A stretch of DNA of 64,000 bases, from the NCBI GenBank assembly GCA_030653975.1, contig JAURYH010000025.1, forward strand, positions 1 through 64,000, read 5' to 3'. The notes below the pieces were generated by a model. The model ran no database searches, was not told where the DNA came from, and saw only the letters and a list, made by a program, of their open reading frames with translations. A program made the translations under genes and the position numbers. The stretch comes from Hydrogenophaga sp. (GTDB taxonomy: Bacteria; Pseudomonadota; Gammaproteobacteria; Burkholderiales; Burkholderiaceae_C). How positions within the stretch are numbered: position 1 is the first letter of the stretch; each line of letters starts with the position of its first letter. This document shows, one piece after another, positions 25,251-33,710 of this stretch.

Positions 25251-25625
25251 TCAGGCCAACAGGCTTACGTGGGCGGCAACGACGCGCCAGCCCTCGGGCG
25301 TGCGCAGCCAGGTCTGGCTCTGGCGACCGGTGCGGTCGCTGCCGTGGCGGAAGAACTCGGTGTTGGCGGTGGCGAAGTCGCGGCCGTAGGTGGTGATGAC
25401 GGTCTTGCCCAGCGTGCGCGCCAGCCCGGCCGAGGGGCGGCCGGCGCGGAAGGCGCGGATGGCGTCGTAGCCGTAGAGGTTTTCGGTGGCGCCATAGCGC
25501 AGCGTGTGCGGGCTGTCCCAGAACAGCTCGTCGAGCACGGCCACGTCGTTGGTCACCAACGCCACCTCGTAGCGCTCGAACACGGCGGTCACTTCGGCCA
25601 ATACGTCGGGGATATTGATGTCCAT
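25251..25625 (-). CDS. atzH: AtzH/HpxZ-like DUF3225 protein
   Basis: The 124-residue protein belongs to the DUF3225 SnoaL-like group ([60 protein letters not shown]). Relatives are AtzH of the cyanuric acid pathway and HpxZ of purine-derived oxalurate breakdown, both encoded beside an amidase and a DUF4089 subunit, exactly the arrangement here. It may stabilise or assist the AtzEG amidase. It starts four bases after the atzE stop. Confidence 0.87.
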   Translation of the reverse strand: MDINIPDVLAEVTAVFERYEVALVTNDVAVLDELFWDSPHTLRYGATENLYGYDAIRAFRAGRPSAGLARTLGKTVITTYGRDFATANTEFFRHGSDRTGRQSQTWLRTPEGWRVVAAHVSLLA

Positions 25626-25628
25626 GGA

Positions 25629-27107
25629 TTACTCCCTCCCCCTGTGGGGGAGGGTTGGGGTGGGGGCCTGCGCGCCCAGGTCTTGCCCCCACCCCTGCCC
25701 TCCCCCAAGGGGGGAGGGAGAAAGATGCGCCACGCCCGACTGCGCCAGCGCCCAGCCGGCGCGCAGCGCCAGGTCTTCGCGCCAGGGCGCGGCGATGAGC
25801 TGCACACCGATGGGCAGGCCGCCCGTGCCCGAAGGCCACATCGGCGCCGTCACCACCGGGCAACCGGAGAACGACACCGGCTGGGTGAGCAGCCCGATGG
25901 ACGGACGGCAGGGCAGGCGCTGGCCGTTGATGTCGATCCACTCGCTGCCGAGGGCGGGCGCGGCCACCGGCGTGGCGGGCGCGATCAGCAGGTCCCAGTC
26001 GCGGAACAGGGCGTTGACCTTGTCGCGGTAGAGGCGGCGGAAGCGCTGGGCGCGCACGTACCAGGCGGCGGGTTGCAGCGCGCCCGCGATGAGGCGGTCC
26101 ACCGACAGCGGCTCGTGCTCGGCGGCCCGCGTGCGCAGGGTGTCCAGATGCAGTTGCCCGCCTTCGCTGGCGGTGACGATGAAGGCCGCGGCGCGCGCGG
26201 TGGCCGCATCGGGCCATTCGACGCCGCGCTGCACGGCGGTGTGCGCGCCCAGCGCGTCGGCCGCCAGGGCCACGGCCTCGCGCGCGGCCGGCGTGGCCAG
26301 CGCCTCGAAGTAGCCGCCGAGCACGCCCACGCGCAGGCTCTGCACCCCCTGGGCGAGCGAGCCGGTGGTGGGCTCCACCGTGGTCGCGAAGCAGCCGGGG
26401 TCCAGCGGGTCGGGACCCTGCAGCGCGTCGTAGGCCAGGGCCAGGCCGGGCAGGTCGTCGGCGAAAGGGCCGAGGTGGTCGATGCTGTGCACGAAGGGGA
26501 AGCTGCCGCGCCGCGAGAGCCGCCCGAAGGTGGGCTTCAAGCCCCAGATGCCGCAGAACGACGAGGGCACGCGGATCGAGCCGTTGGTGTCCGATCCCAG
26601 CGTGAGCGGCACCTGGCCGGCGGCCACCGCCGCGCCCGAACCGCCCGAAGAACCGCCGGCTGTGCAGTCCAGGTTGTGCGGGTTGCGGGTTGGGCCGTAG
26701 TGGGTGTTTTCGGTGGTGAAGCCGTAGGCGAATTCGTCCATGTTGAGCGAACCCACCAGCACCGCGCCAGCGGCCTGCAGGCGCTGCACCAGCACCGCGT
26801 CGGCGCTGGCCGGCGGGTTCGAGCGGTTCACCTGGGAGCCGGCCAGGGTGACCTCGCCGGCGATGTCGAACAGGTTCTTCACCGCGAACGGCACGCCGGC
26901 CAGTGAGCCCAGGGGTTCGCCGCGCGCGCGCCGGGCGTCCACCTGTGCCGCCTGGGCGCGGGCGGCTTCGAAGCGGGTGCCGGTGAAGGCGTTCACGCGG
27001 GCCTCGGTGGCCTCGATGCGGGCGATGCAGGTCTCCAGCACGGCGGCGGCGCTGCGCTCGCCGCTGGCAACGGCCATGGCGGTTTGGGACAGTGAGAGCG
27101 TGGACAT
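25629..27107 (-). CDS. atzE: Amidase, 1-carboxybiuret hydrolase subunit AtzE type
   Basis: This 492-residue amidase-signature enzyme has the Ser-cisSer-Lys triad Lys77 (GVPFAVKNLFD), Ser153 (TAGGSSGGS) and Ser177 (GSDTNGSIRVPS). With a DUF4089 partner (AtzG) and DUF3225 protein (AtzH) it matches AtzE, which deaminates 1-carboxybiuret, or HpxY acting on oxalurate. Homologues end near ALAQSGVAHL; the following 30 residues, rich in Pro and Gly (PLGGGQGWGQ), derive from a palindromic repeat. The start at 27107 begins the normal N-terminal helix. It follows atzG by eight bases. Confidence 0.88.
   Translation of the reverse strand: MSTLSLSQTAMAVASGERSAAAVLETCIARIEATEARVNAFTGTRFEAARAQAAQVDARRARGEPLGSLAGVPFAVKNLFDIAGEVTLAGSQVNRSNPPASADAVLVQRLQAAGAVLVGSLNMDEFAYGFTTENTHYGPTRNPHNLDCTAGGSSGGSGAAVAAGQVPLTLGSDTNGSIRVPSSFCGIWGLKPTFGRLSRRGSFPFVHSIDHLGPFADDLPGLALAYDALQGPDPLDPGCFATTVEPTTGSLAQGVQSLRVGVLGGYFEALATPAAREAVALAADALGAHTAVQRGVEWPDAATARAAAFIVTASEGGQLHLDTLRTRAAEHEPLSVDRLIAGALQPAAWYVRAQRFRRLYRDKVNALFRDWDLLIAPATPVAAPALGSEWIDINGQRLPCRPSIGLLTQPVSFSGCPVVTAPMWPSGTGGLPIGVQLIAAPWREDLALRAGWALAQSGVAHLSPSPLGGGQGWGQDLGAQAPTPTLPHRGRE
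25632..25720. repeat. GC-rich palindromic repeat inside the atzE 3' end
   Basis: An 89-bp imperfect palindrome runs from CTCCCTCCCCC to GGGGGGAGGGAG, with inner GGTTGGGGTGGGGGCC and GCCCCCACCCC arms. This is a typical intergenic REP-like unit of Burkholderiales, but here it encodes the last 29 or so residues of the amidase, up to the stop codon. Confidence 0.8.
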
Positions 27108-27115
27108 GGCGCGGC

Positions 27116-27319
27116 TCAACGGGGCTGGTCGAAAGGGGCGGGGCGAAACAGTTCGGCCGGCTCGTCGTGCGGGGCCAGCGGGATGGCCTCCAGCGTGGTC
27201 GCGAGGCCGGCCGTGCGCTGCAGGTGCACCGCCACGCGCGCGGCCTGTGCCTCGTCCAGCGGCAGGCCCACCGCCACCGCGGCGGCCCGCACGTAGGCCA
27301 GCGTCTGGGCTTCGGTCAT
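27116..27319 (-). CDS. atzG: AtzG/HpxX-like DUF4089 small subunit
   Basis: The 67-residue protein (VRAAAVAVGLPLDEAQAARV, then VAVHLQRTAGLA and HDEPAELFRPAPF) matches DUF4089, the small subunit of the AtzEG transamidosome-like complex. It resembles GatC and wraps around the amidase. Its ATG overlaps the stop of the upstream ABC ATPase (ATGA), tying the amidase set to the transporter genes translationally. Confidence 0.88.
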   Translation of the reverse strand: MTEAQTLAYVRAAAVAVGLPLDEAQAARVAVHLQRTAGLATTLEAIPLAPHDEPAELFRPAPFDQPR

Positions 27320-28137
27320 CGCCGCACCTCGCGTTGAAAGATCTCCAGGCTGCGCTTCTTGGCATCGATGAAGCTGGCCTCGGACAGCGTGGCCGTGGTG
27401 CGTGGTCGCGGGTCGTCGTAGGGCAAGATTTCGGCCACCCTGGTCGGCCGCTTGGTCAGCAGCAGCACCTGGTCGGCCAGATAGACCGCTTCTTCCAGGT
27501 CGTGCGAGACCAGCATCATGGTGGTGCCGGTCTGCATGAACACCTCCTGCAGCTTTTCGCGAATGAACAGCGTCATCTCGAAGTCCAGCGCCGAGAAGGG
27601 TTCGTCGAGGAACAGCACCTCGGGGTTGGGCGCCAGCGCCCGCATGATGGACGCCGTCTGCTGCTGACCGCCCGAGAGCTCGTAGGGGTAGCGGTGGAGG
27701 TCGAACTTGACGTCGAACGAGGCCACCAGCTCGGCCATGCGGCGGTCCACCTCGGCCTTGCTCCTGCCTTCGAGCTTGAGCGGGTAGGCGATGTTGTCGA
27801 TGGTGCGCATCCAGGGGAACATCGCTTCGCGGTAGTTCTGGAACACGTAGCCGATCTTGGTGTCCTTGAGGCTCTTGCCGTCGAACAGGATCTCGCCCGA
27901 GTCGATGGGCACCAGGCCCGCGATCATGTTGATCAGCGTGCTCTTGCCGCAGCCGTTGGGCCCGAACACCGACACGATCTTGTGCTTCGGAATGTCGAGG
28001 TCGAAGTTCTCGTACAGCGGCCAGCCCGCGAAGTACTTGGTGAGGCCACGGATGGTGATGTGCGTGCCGGCGGGGCCGGGTTTGAACTCGGGCACCGGCA
28101 CGTCGGCGAAGACGGGGGCGTTGAGGACGGCGTTCAT
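27316..28137 (-). CDS. NitT/TauT-type ABC importer ATP-binding protein
   Basis: The 273-residue ATPase has Walker A GPNGCGKSTL (about residue 63), Q-loop VFQNYREAMFPWM, signature LSGGQQQ and Walker B VLFLDEPFSALD. This matches SsuB/NrtD-like importers of sulfonates, nitrate, taurine or pyrimidine-like compounds. ATGA overlaps join it to the permease upstream and to atzG downstream. An N-terminal extension of about 25 residues precedes the ABC core. Confidence 0.9.
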   Translation of the reverse strand: MNAVLNAPVFADVPVPEFKPGPAGTHITIRGLTKYFAGWPLYENFDLDIPKHKIVSVFGPNGCGKSTLINMIAGLVPIDSGEILFDGKSLKDTKIGYVFQNYREAMFPWMRTIDNIAYPLKLEGRSKAEVDRRMAELVASFDVKFDLHRYPYELSGGQQQTASIMRALAPNPEVLFLDEPFSALDFEMTLFIREKLQEVFMQTGTTMMLVSHDLEEAVYLADQVLLLTKRPTRVAEILPYDDPRPRTTATLSEASFIDAKKRSLEIFQREVRR

Positions 28138-28952
28138 CTTCCGCTCCAGTGAACGATGCGGCGTTCGACCATGAGGAACAACACGTTGAGCGCATACCCC
28201 AGCGCGCCCGCCGCGAGGATGGACGCGTACATGTCCTTCACGTTCAGGACCTGCTGCGAGTTGATGATGCGGTTGCCCAGGCCGCTGTCGGCGCCGATGA
28301 ACATCTCGGCCACGATCACGATCACCAGGGCCATGGAAACCGCGGAGCGCAGGCCCACGAAGCTGGGTTGCAGGCTCTCCCAGATCAGCACGTCCTTGAA
28401 GACCTGCCAGCGCGTGGCGCCCATCACACTGGCCGCCATCACGCGCTGCTTGCGCGCGTTGATCACACCGTAGGCGCTGTTGAACACCACGATCAGCAGC
28501 GCGCCGAAGGCGGCGATGGCGACCTTGTTGATGTCGCTCACGCCGAAGATCATGAGGAACAGCGGGATCAGCGCCGACGAGGGCGTGGAGCGGAAGAAGT
28601 CGATCAGGAACTCCACGCTGCGGTAGGCCTTCTCGTTGCTGCCGAGCAGCACACCCAGCGGCATGCCGACGATGGCGGCGATCAGGAAGGCCTGCACCGT
28701 GCGCCACACCGTGACCACGAAGTCCATCATCAGCGGGCCACCGGCCAGGCCGCCGATCAGCGCACCGAGCGCGTCGATGGGCGGCGGCAGCAGGATGGGC
28801 TTGATGAAGCCCAGCCGCACGACCAGGTCCCAGATGATGAAGAGCACGACCGGGCCCACGAAGGGCAGGGCCTTTCCCCAGTCGGTCTTCTTCGCTGGCG
28901 TGGGTGCGCCGACCGAGGCCGGCGGGGTCCAGGGCTTGGTCGCTTCCGTCAT
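28134..28952 (-). CDS. NitT/TauT-type ABC importer permease
   Basis: The 272-residue protein has six predicted membrane helices after a hydrophilic 30-residue N terminus. It carries the BPD_transp_1 coupling loop (ASVMGATRWQVFKDVLIWES, about residue 175), the SsuC/TauC type. ATG at 28952 follows the repeat at 28960-29030; an upstream in-frame ATG at 28973 would start within that repeat and is less likely. Confidence 0.88.
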   Translation of the reverse strand: MTEATKPWTPPASVGAPTPAKKTDWGKALPFVGPVVLFIIWDLVVRLGFIKPILLPPPIDALGALIGGLAGGPLMMDFVVTVWRTVQAFLIAAIVGMPLGVLLGSNEKAYRSVEFLIDFFRSTPSSALIPLFLMIFGVSDINKVAIAAFGALLIVVFNSAYGVINARKQRVMAASVMGATRWQVFKDVLIWESLQPSFVGLRSAVSMALVIVIVAEMFIGADSGLGNRIINSQQVLNVKDMYASILAAGALGYALNVLFLMVERRIVHWSGR

Positions 28953-28959
28953 GATGCCG

Positions 28960-29030
28960 CCGGGCCGCCCCAAGGCAGCATGGGCCCCCTCGTGGGGCAG
29001 TGAAGCCGCGAAGCGGCAAACGTGGGGGTG
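28960..29030. repeat. GC-rich intergenic repeat between SBP and permease genes
   Basis: On the minus strand the segment reads through a GCCGCTTCGCGGC hairpin and a GCCCCACGAGGGGGCCC stem, and ends in GGGGCGGCCCGG. It shares the CTGCCCC...GGGGCGGCCCGGC design with copies at 33494-33585 and 34776-34885. It lies between the substrate-binding protein gene and the permease gene, where it may let the binding protein be made in excess over the membrane parts. Confidence 0.6.
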
Positions 29031-29039
29031 CTCATCTGC

Positions 29040-30047
29040 TCAGCCCTTGTAGAGCATGGAGTCGACCATCAGCCGCGACGAGAAGATGCCCTTCTCGCTG
29101 AACAGGTCGAAGAACTTCTGGAAGTACGCCACGTCGGCCGGGGTGAACTCGTTGTACAGGGTGTACGCGGCCAGCGGCACCTCGCCGGTGAGCGCGCCTT
29201 CGATGGCGGTGTAGCCCTTGAGGTACTGGCGCGCTTCGACCGACTTGCTGCGCACGTAGGCCACGCCCTTGCCGTAGGCGGCGACAAACTTCCTGGCGGC
29301 GTCCGGGTTCTTCTTGATGAACTCCGAGGACAGCGAGGCCGAGCCCCCGAACCAGGGCGCCATCGGGTCGCCCAGCACGTATCTGGCGATCACGCCGGCT
29401 TCGAGCACCTTGGTGGTGCCGTTCATGCGGCCGATGGTGCCCGTGGGTTCGAGCGTGTAGGCGCCGTCGATCTGGCCCGCCGCGAGCGCGGCCACGTGTT
29501 GCCCGATCGGCAACTCGACCACGGTCGCACCGGTCGCGCCGCCGCGCTCCAGCACGGTCTTGGCGAGCGTCACGTTCTGGATGCCGGGGCCGGAGCCGAT
29601 GCGCTTGCCCTTGAGGTCGGCCATCACCTTCGCCGGGCTGTTCACCGGCACGATGACCTCGTCGAGCACGTTCTTCACGTTGCTCGGGTTGGAGCAGAAG
29701 ATCTTGAAGGTGCCGGGCTGGGCGATCTCGCCGATGGCGATGTTGGCCGAGCCGGTGCCGTTGGCGGTGCCGTCGGCGCGGCCCGAGAGCACGGCTTCCA
29801 TCACCTGCTGGGCGCCGGCAAACTTGAGCGGCTCCACATCGAGCCCGGCCTCCTTGAAGTAGCCCAGTTCAATGGCCGAGTAGAACGGCAGACCGGCGGC
29901 GATGGGCCAGTAGCCGATGCGGATCTTGGGGCCGGTCTGCGCGCGCAGCACGGCGGGCGCACCCAGCAGGCCCAGGGCGGCGCCGGCGGCACCGAGTTGC
30001 AGCACCTGGCGGCGCCGGGGGGTGGGGGCTGCGATTTGTTGTTTCAT
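29040..30047 (-). CDS. NitT/TauT-type ABC substrate-binding protein
   Basis: The 335-residue protein carries a Tat-like leader (PTPRRRQVLQLGAAGAALGL, cleavage after VLRAQ near residue 37) and an SsuA/NMT1-like fold (IRIGYWPIAAGLPFYSAIEL, GKRIGSGPGIQNVTLA, LEPTGTIGRM). It would deliver substrate to the permease encoded next. It is the second gene of the run, 42 bases after atzF. Possible ligands are biuret, ureido acids or related compounds; this is inference from the hydrolases. Confidence 0.87.
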   Translation of the reverse strand: MKQQIAAPTPRRRQVLQLGAAGAALGLLGAPAVLRAQTGPKIRIGYWPIAAGLPFYSAIELGYFKEAGLDVEPLKFAGAQQVMEAVLSGRADGTANGTGSANIAIGEIAQPGTFKIFCSNPSNVKNVLDEVIVPVNSPAKVMADLKGKRIGSGPGIQNVTLAKTVLERGGATGATVVELPIGQHVAALAAGQIDGAYTLEPTGTIGRMNGTTKVLEAGVIARYVLGDPMAPWFGGSASLSSEFIKKNPDAARKFVAAYGKGVAYVRSKSVEARQYLKGYTAIEGALTGEVPLAAYTLYNEFTPADVAYFQKFFDLFSEKGIFSSRLMVDSMLYKG

Positions 30048-30089
30048 GTCGAGACTCCTGCGGGTTGAAAAAGGTCGGTGGATAGGGTT

Positions 30090-31835
30090 TCAGGGAAAGG
30101 CCAGGCGAGCGGGCGAGGTCGACGCCAGGTAGGCACGCCAGCCGCCCAGGTGGGTGATGTCGGCGGCGTCCTGGAGCGCCAGGGGCTCGCACAGGAAGCC
30201 CTGCACGCTGCTGCCGTCGGCGACCTGCAGGCTGCCGATGGACAGGGGCGCGGGCACCAGCGCGACAAAGCTGCCGTACTGCGACAGGGGCATCTCCCAG
30301 ACCTCGATCTCGATGCGCCCGCCGTCGCCCGGCGCCACGCGCAGCAGGCCGGGTTTGGGCGGCGCGGTGTTGGGCAGGGCGTAGAGGCGGTAGATGGGCG
30401 CGGTGTGGGTGCGGCTGAGCAGGGTCGCGCCGCGTTCGGTGAGCTGGCCGTTGAGCGGCATGCCGCTGAGGTGCGCCCCCACCACGGCCACGCGCACACG
30501 GGGCGGTGCGGCCTGGGTCAGCCCCGCGATGGGCTGGGGCTCTGGCAGCGGCAGGCCGGTCGCGCCCTGGGTCAGGCCGGAAGCGTGGTGGTAGCGCTGG
30601 CCGAGCTCGGCGAGCTGCCAGTCGCTGCCGCAGCGGCCGATCAACGTGATGCCGAAAGGCAGGCCGTCGGGGCGCCAGCTGCTGGGCACCGACAGCGCGG
30701 CGTAGTCGAGCAGGTTGACGAAGTTGGTGTAGGCGCCCAGCTGGCGGTTCAGCACCACCGGGTCGGCGAGCATCGCTTCGATGGTGGGGTGCGTGGGCGC
30801 GGTCGGCACCACCATCAGGTCGATGCCGCGCCAGAGCGGCTCGGCCTGCTGGGCCAGGGCCGCCAGGCGGGTCTGCGCCGCCACCAGGTCGGCCGCGCTG
30901 TAGGGACGGCCGGCGCCGACGATGCTGCGCACCGGCTCCATCACCTCGGCCTCGTGCGCATCGAAGAAGCCGCGAATGGCTTCGTAGCGCTGGGCCACCA
31001 GCGCGCTGCCGTAGAGCATGTCGGCGCAGACCGTGAACACGCCGAAGTCGATGGGCACGGCCTCGCCGCCCAGGTCCTTCAGGCGCTGGACCGCCTCGTC
31101 AAATGCGGCGCGCGCCGCCTCGTCGCCGAAGAACTCCAGCGATGCTGGCAGACCGAAGCGGAAGCGTGCACCAAAGGGCGCGCTGGCCAGCGGCAGGGAG
31201 CGCGAATACGGGTCCGCCGCATCGTGCCCCAGCGCGGCGGCCAGCACCTGCGCGGCGCGCGCCACCGTGGTGGCGAAGATGGACACACAGTCCACCGCCT
31301 GCGCAGCGGGCACCACGCCCCGGGCGCTGATGAGCCCGCGAGAGGGCTTGAGCCCCACGATGTTGTTCAGTCCCGCCGGCACGCGGCCCGAGCCGGCGGT
31401 GTCGGTGCCGAGCGCGAAGTCGACCTGGCCGGTGGCCACCACATGGGCCGACCCCGAGCTGGAGCCGCCCGACACATACAGCGGGTTGATCGAGTTCGGC
31501 ACCGCGCCATAGGGCGAGCGCGTGCCGTTCAGGCCACAGGCGAACTGGTCAAGGTTGGTCTTGCCGTGCAGCGATGCACCAGCATCGAGCAGCTTTTGCA
31601 CCACGCTGGCGTGGGCGGCGGCGGTGTAGGCGAACGCCGGGCAGGCGGCGGTGGTCGGCCAGCCGGCCACGTCGATGTTGTCTTTCACCGCGAAACGCAG
31701 CCCCGACAGCACACCGGGCCGGTTGCCTGGCAGCGGCTGGGCCGGCTGGTGCAGCCAGGCCTCGGGGGCCGAGGATGCCCCTGACCGGATGGCCGGGGTG
31801 TCCGCGGGTTGAGCGGGATGGGGTTGATGCACCAT
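30090..31835 (-). CDS. atzF: Allophanate hydrolase (AtzF type)
   Basis: The 581-residue enzyme has an N-terminal amidase-signature domain (Lys51 in RFAVKDNIDVAG, GGSSSGSA near residue 123, Ser149 in GTDTAGSGRVPAG) and the C-terminal allophanate hydrolase domain (VRVAVVGAHLSGMPLNGQL, HTAPIYRLYALPN, PLSQYGSFVALVPAPLSIGS). It breaks allophanate or its deaminated product to CO2 and ammonia. No urea carboxylase gene is adjacent, so the allophanate probably comes from biuret-type hydrolysis. ATG at 31835 has GGAA upstream; an in-frame ATG at 31850 is the alternative. It heads the 15-gene run. Confidence 0.92.
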   Translation of the reverse strand: MVHQPHPAQPADTPAIRSGASSAPEAWLHQPAQPLPGNRPGVLSGLRFAVKDNIDVAGWPTTAACPAFAYTAAAHASVVQKLLDAGASLHGKTNLDQFACGLNGTRSPYGAVPNSINPLYVSGGSSSGSAHVVATGQVDFALGTDTAGSGRVPAGLNNIVGLKPSRGLISARGVVPAAQAVDCVSIFATTVARAAQVLAAALGHDAADPYSRSLPLASAPFGARFRFGLPASLEFFGDEAARAAFDEAVQRLKDLGGEAVPIDFGVFTVCADMLYGSALVAQRYEAIRGFFDAHEAEVMEPVRSIVGAGRPYSAADLVAAQTRLAALAQQAEPLWRGIDLMVVPTAPTHPTIEAMLADPVVLNRQLGAYTNFVNLLDYAALSVPSSWRPDGLPFGITLIGRCGSDWQLAELGQRYHHASGLTQGATGLPLPEPQPIAGLTQAAPPRVRVAVVGAHLSGMPLNGQLTERGATLLSRTHTAPIYRLYALPNTAPPKPGLLRVAPGDGGRIEIEVWEMPLSQYGSFVALVPAPLSIGSLQVADGSSVQGFLCEPLALQDAADITHLGGWRAYLASTSPARLAFP

Positions 31836-31847
31836 GATTAAGCATTC

Positions 31848-31865
31848 CATCTTGTATCCAAGATG
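31848..31865. promoter_or_regulatory. Perfect dyad CATCTTG-N4-CAAGATG, candidate GntR operator
   Basis: A perfect 7-bp inverted repeat with a TATC spacer sits immediately upstream of the atzF start. Its core CTTGTATCCAAG resembles the TTGTATACAA-like sites of FCD-type GntR regulators. The gntR gene that ends the same run is the natural candidate to bind it. The site overlaps the alternative atzF start at 31850, consistent with repression. Confidence 0.5.
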
Positions 31866-31969
31866 CGATGCAAGATCGGTGCCAGATTGGACGAGCCGTG
31901 CCGGGTGGAGTCGGTTCCGCCGGTTCGCCGGAAGGTGGTGCAGGACTCCCGGGTGCGCGCGGACAAGCT

Positions 31970-32054
31970 GTAACCCTGTCGTAACGGGTTTCACGGATAA
32001 TTGAAACCAAATTACAGAACCAACCGTTTCAGCCATCCCCCAGGAGCCCGCCTC
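31970..32054 (+). promoter_or_regulatory. Possible pyk promoter and leader
   Basis: A GATAAT hexamer (31996-32001) in an AT-richer patch upstream of pyk could be a -10 element. No good TTGACA-like partner is seen at the expected distance, so this is tentative. AGGAG sequence precedes the pyk ATG. Confidence 0.3.
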
Positions 32055-33488
32055 ATGCCCCAACGCGCCACCAAAATCGTCGCCACCCTCGGTCCCGCTT
32101 CCAGCGACTCCGCTCTGCTGGAGGCGATGATCCGCGCCGGCGTCAACGTGGTGCGGCTGAACTTCTCGCACGGCAAGGCGCAGGACCACGTCGACCGCGC
32201 CACCCTGGTGCGCGAAGCGGCGCATCGTGCGGGTCGGGAGGTCGGCATCATGGCCGACCTGCAGGGCCCCAAGATCCGCGTCGGCAAGTTCGCCGAGGGC
32301 AAGGTGATGCTGGAACCGGGCCATCCTTTCGTGCTCGATGCCTCGCGCACCGAACCGGGCGATCTTGGCGGCGTCGGCCTGGACTACAAGGAACTGCCGC
32401 GCGACGTGAAGGCCGGCGACACGCTGCTGCTCAACGACGGCCTGATCGTGCTGACCATCGACAAGGTCGTGGGGCCGGCGGTGCACACCACCGTCAAACT
32501 CGGCGGTGAGCTGTCCAACAACAAAGGCATCAACAAGCAGGGTGGCGGCCTGACCGCCCCCGCGCTGACCGCCAAGGACATGGACGACATCAAGACCGCC
32601 ATGGGCCTGAAGGCCGACTACGTGGCGGTGAGTTTCCCCAAGAACGCGACCGACATGGAGCTCGCGCGCCAGCTCTGCAACGTGGCCGGTGCGGCCACCG
32701 GTCACAAGCCTGCGCTGATCGCCAAGATCGAGCGTGCCGAAGCCATCCCCGAGCTGGCCAACATCCTCAAGGTGTCCGACGGCATCATGGTCGCGCGCGG
32801 TGACCTGGCGGTGGAAGTGGGCAACGCGGCCGTGCCCGGCTTGCAGAAACACATGATCAAAATGGCCCGCGAGATGGACAAGGTGGTGATCACCGCCACG
32901 CAGATGATGGAGTCGATGATCGTCAACCCGGTGCCCACGCGCGCCGAGGTGAGCGACGTGGCCAACGCGGTGCTCGACGGCACCGACGCGGTGATGCTCA
33001 GTGCCGAGACCGCTGCTGGCAAATACCCGCTGGAGACGGTGATGGAAATGGCGAACATCTGCCAGGAAGCCGAGAAGGCCGAGTACAGCGAACTGGGCGC
33101 CGACTTCACCGGCAAGACCTTCACGCGCATCGACCAGTCGATCGCCATGGGCGCGCTGTTCACCGCCCACCACCTGGGTGCCAAGGCCATCGTGGCTCTG
33201 ACCGACTCGGGCTCCACCGCGTTGTGGATGAGCCGGCACAACGTGCGCATGCCGATCTACGCGGTGACGTCCAACCTGGCCTCGCAGCGCAAGATGACCC
33301 TCTACCGCAACGTGCGCCCGCTGCTGATGGACACCAGCGCCGACCGCGACACGGCCCTGGCCGACGCCGAGGCGCACCTGAAGGAGCGCGGCATCGTGCA
33401 GAAGGGTGATGTGTACGCCATCACCGTGGGGGAGCCCATGGGTCAGCCCGGCGGCACCAACACCTTGAAGCTCTGCAGAGCTGGATAG
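32055..33488 (+). CDS. pyk: Pyruvate kinase
   Basis: The 477-residue enzyme has TKIVATLGPASS at the N terminus, VRLNFSHG, MADLQGPKIRVG, KIERAEAIPELANIL (the K of the active site), the magnesium-site VARGDLAVEVG, and VVITATQMMESMI (about residue 280). It transfers phosphate from phosphoenolpyruvate to ADP in glycolysis. ATG at 32055 is preferred because it begins the conserved N terminus. It is followed by fba across a 222-bp repeat-bearing gap. Confidence 0.96.
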   Translation: MPQRATKIVATLGPASSDSALLEAMIRAGVNVVRLNFSHGKAQDHVDRATLVREAAHRAGREVGIMADLQGPKIRVGKFAEGKVMLEPGHPFVLDASRTEPGDLGGVGLDYKELPRDVKAGDTLLLNDGLIVLTIDKVVGPAVHTTVKLGGELSNNKGINKQGGGLTAPALTAKDMDDIKTAMGLKADYVAVSFPKNATDMELARQLCNVAGAATGHKPALIAKIERAEAIPELANILKVSDGIMVARGDLAVEVGNAAVPGLQKHMIKMAREMDKVVITATQMMESMIVNPVPTRAEVSDVANAVLDGTDAVMLSAETAAGKYPLETVMEMANICQEAEKAEYSELGADFTGKTFTRIDQSIAMGALFTAHHLGAKAIVALTDSGSTALWMSRHNVRMPIYAVTSNLASQRKMTLYRNVRPLLMDTSADRDTALADAEAHLKERGIVQKGDVYAITVGEPMGQPGGTNTLKLCRAG

Positions 33489-33493
33489 ATGTT

Positions 33494-33585
33494 GCCCCCA
33501 CGCTCCGCCGCTGCGCGGGTCGCTGCCCCCCGCGGGGGCTGACCCCGCTTGGGGCGGCCCGGCGCGGGGTCGGGCGCCCCCTGCG
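33494..33585. repeat. GC-rich repeat family 2, copy downstream of pyk
   Basis: The unit reads CCCCACGCTCCGCCGCTGCG, then CGCTGCCCCCCGCGGGGG hairpin, then CTGACCCCGCTTGGGGCGGC, with stem CCCCGC/GCGGGG-like pairings. The same unit, with an inserted hairpin, follows fba at 34776. Both copies are in the same orientation. Confidence 0.75.
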
Positions 33586-33710
33586 CCGCTGACGGTCGGG
33601 GGTGGATTCACCTCGCGCCGAACGCGGGGTTGTCATCTGACCGCAAGTCCCGCGGCGCTAAAATTCGCCGAGTTACAGACCGGTTACCAACTTTGATCTA
33701 GGGGATTTTC

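Noticed and set aside
25251..27319. Calling atzGEH proof of an atrazine or cyanuric acid pathway
   Set aside because: The same DUF4089/amidase/DUF3225 trio occurs in oxalurate breakdown (HpxXYZ), and no atzD is present.
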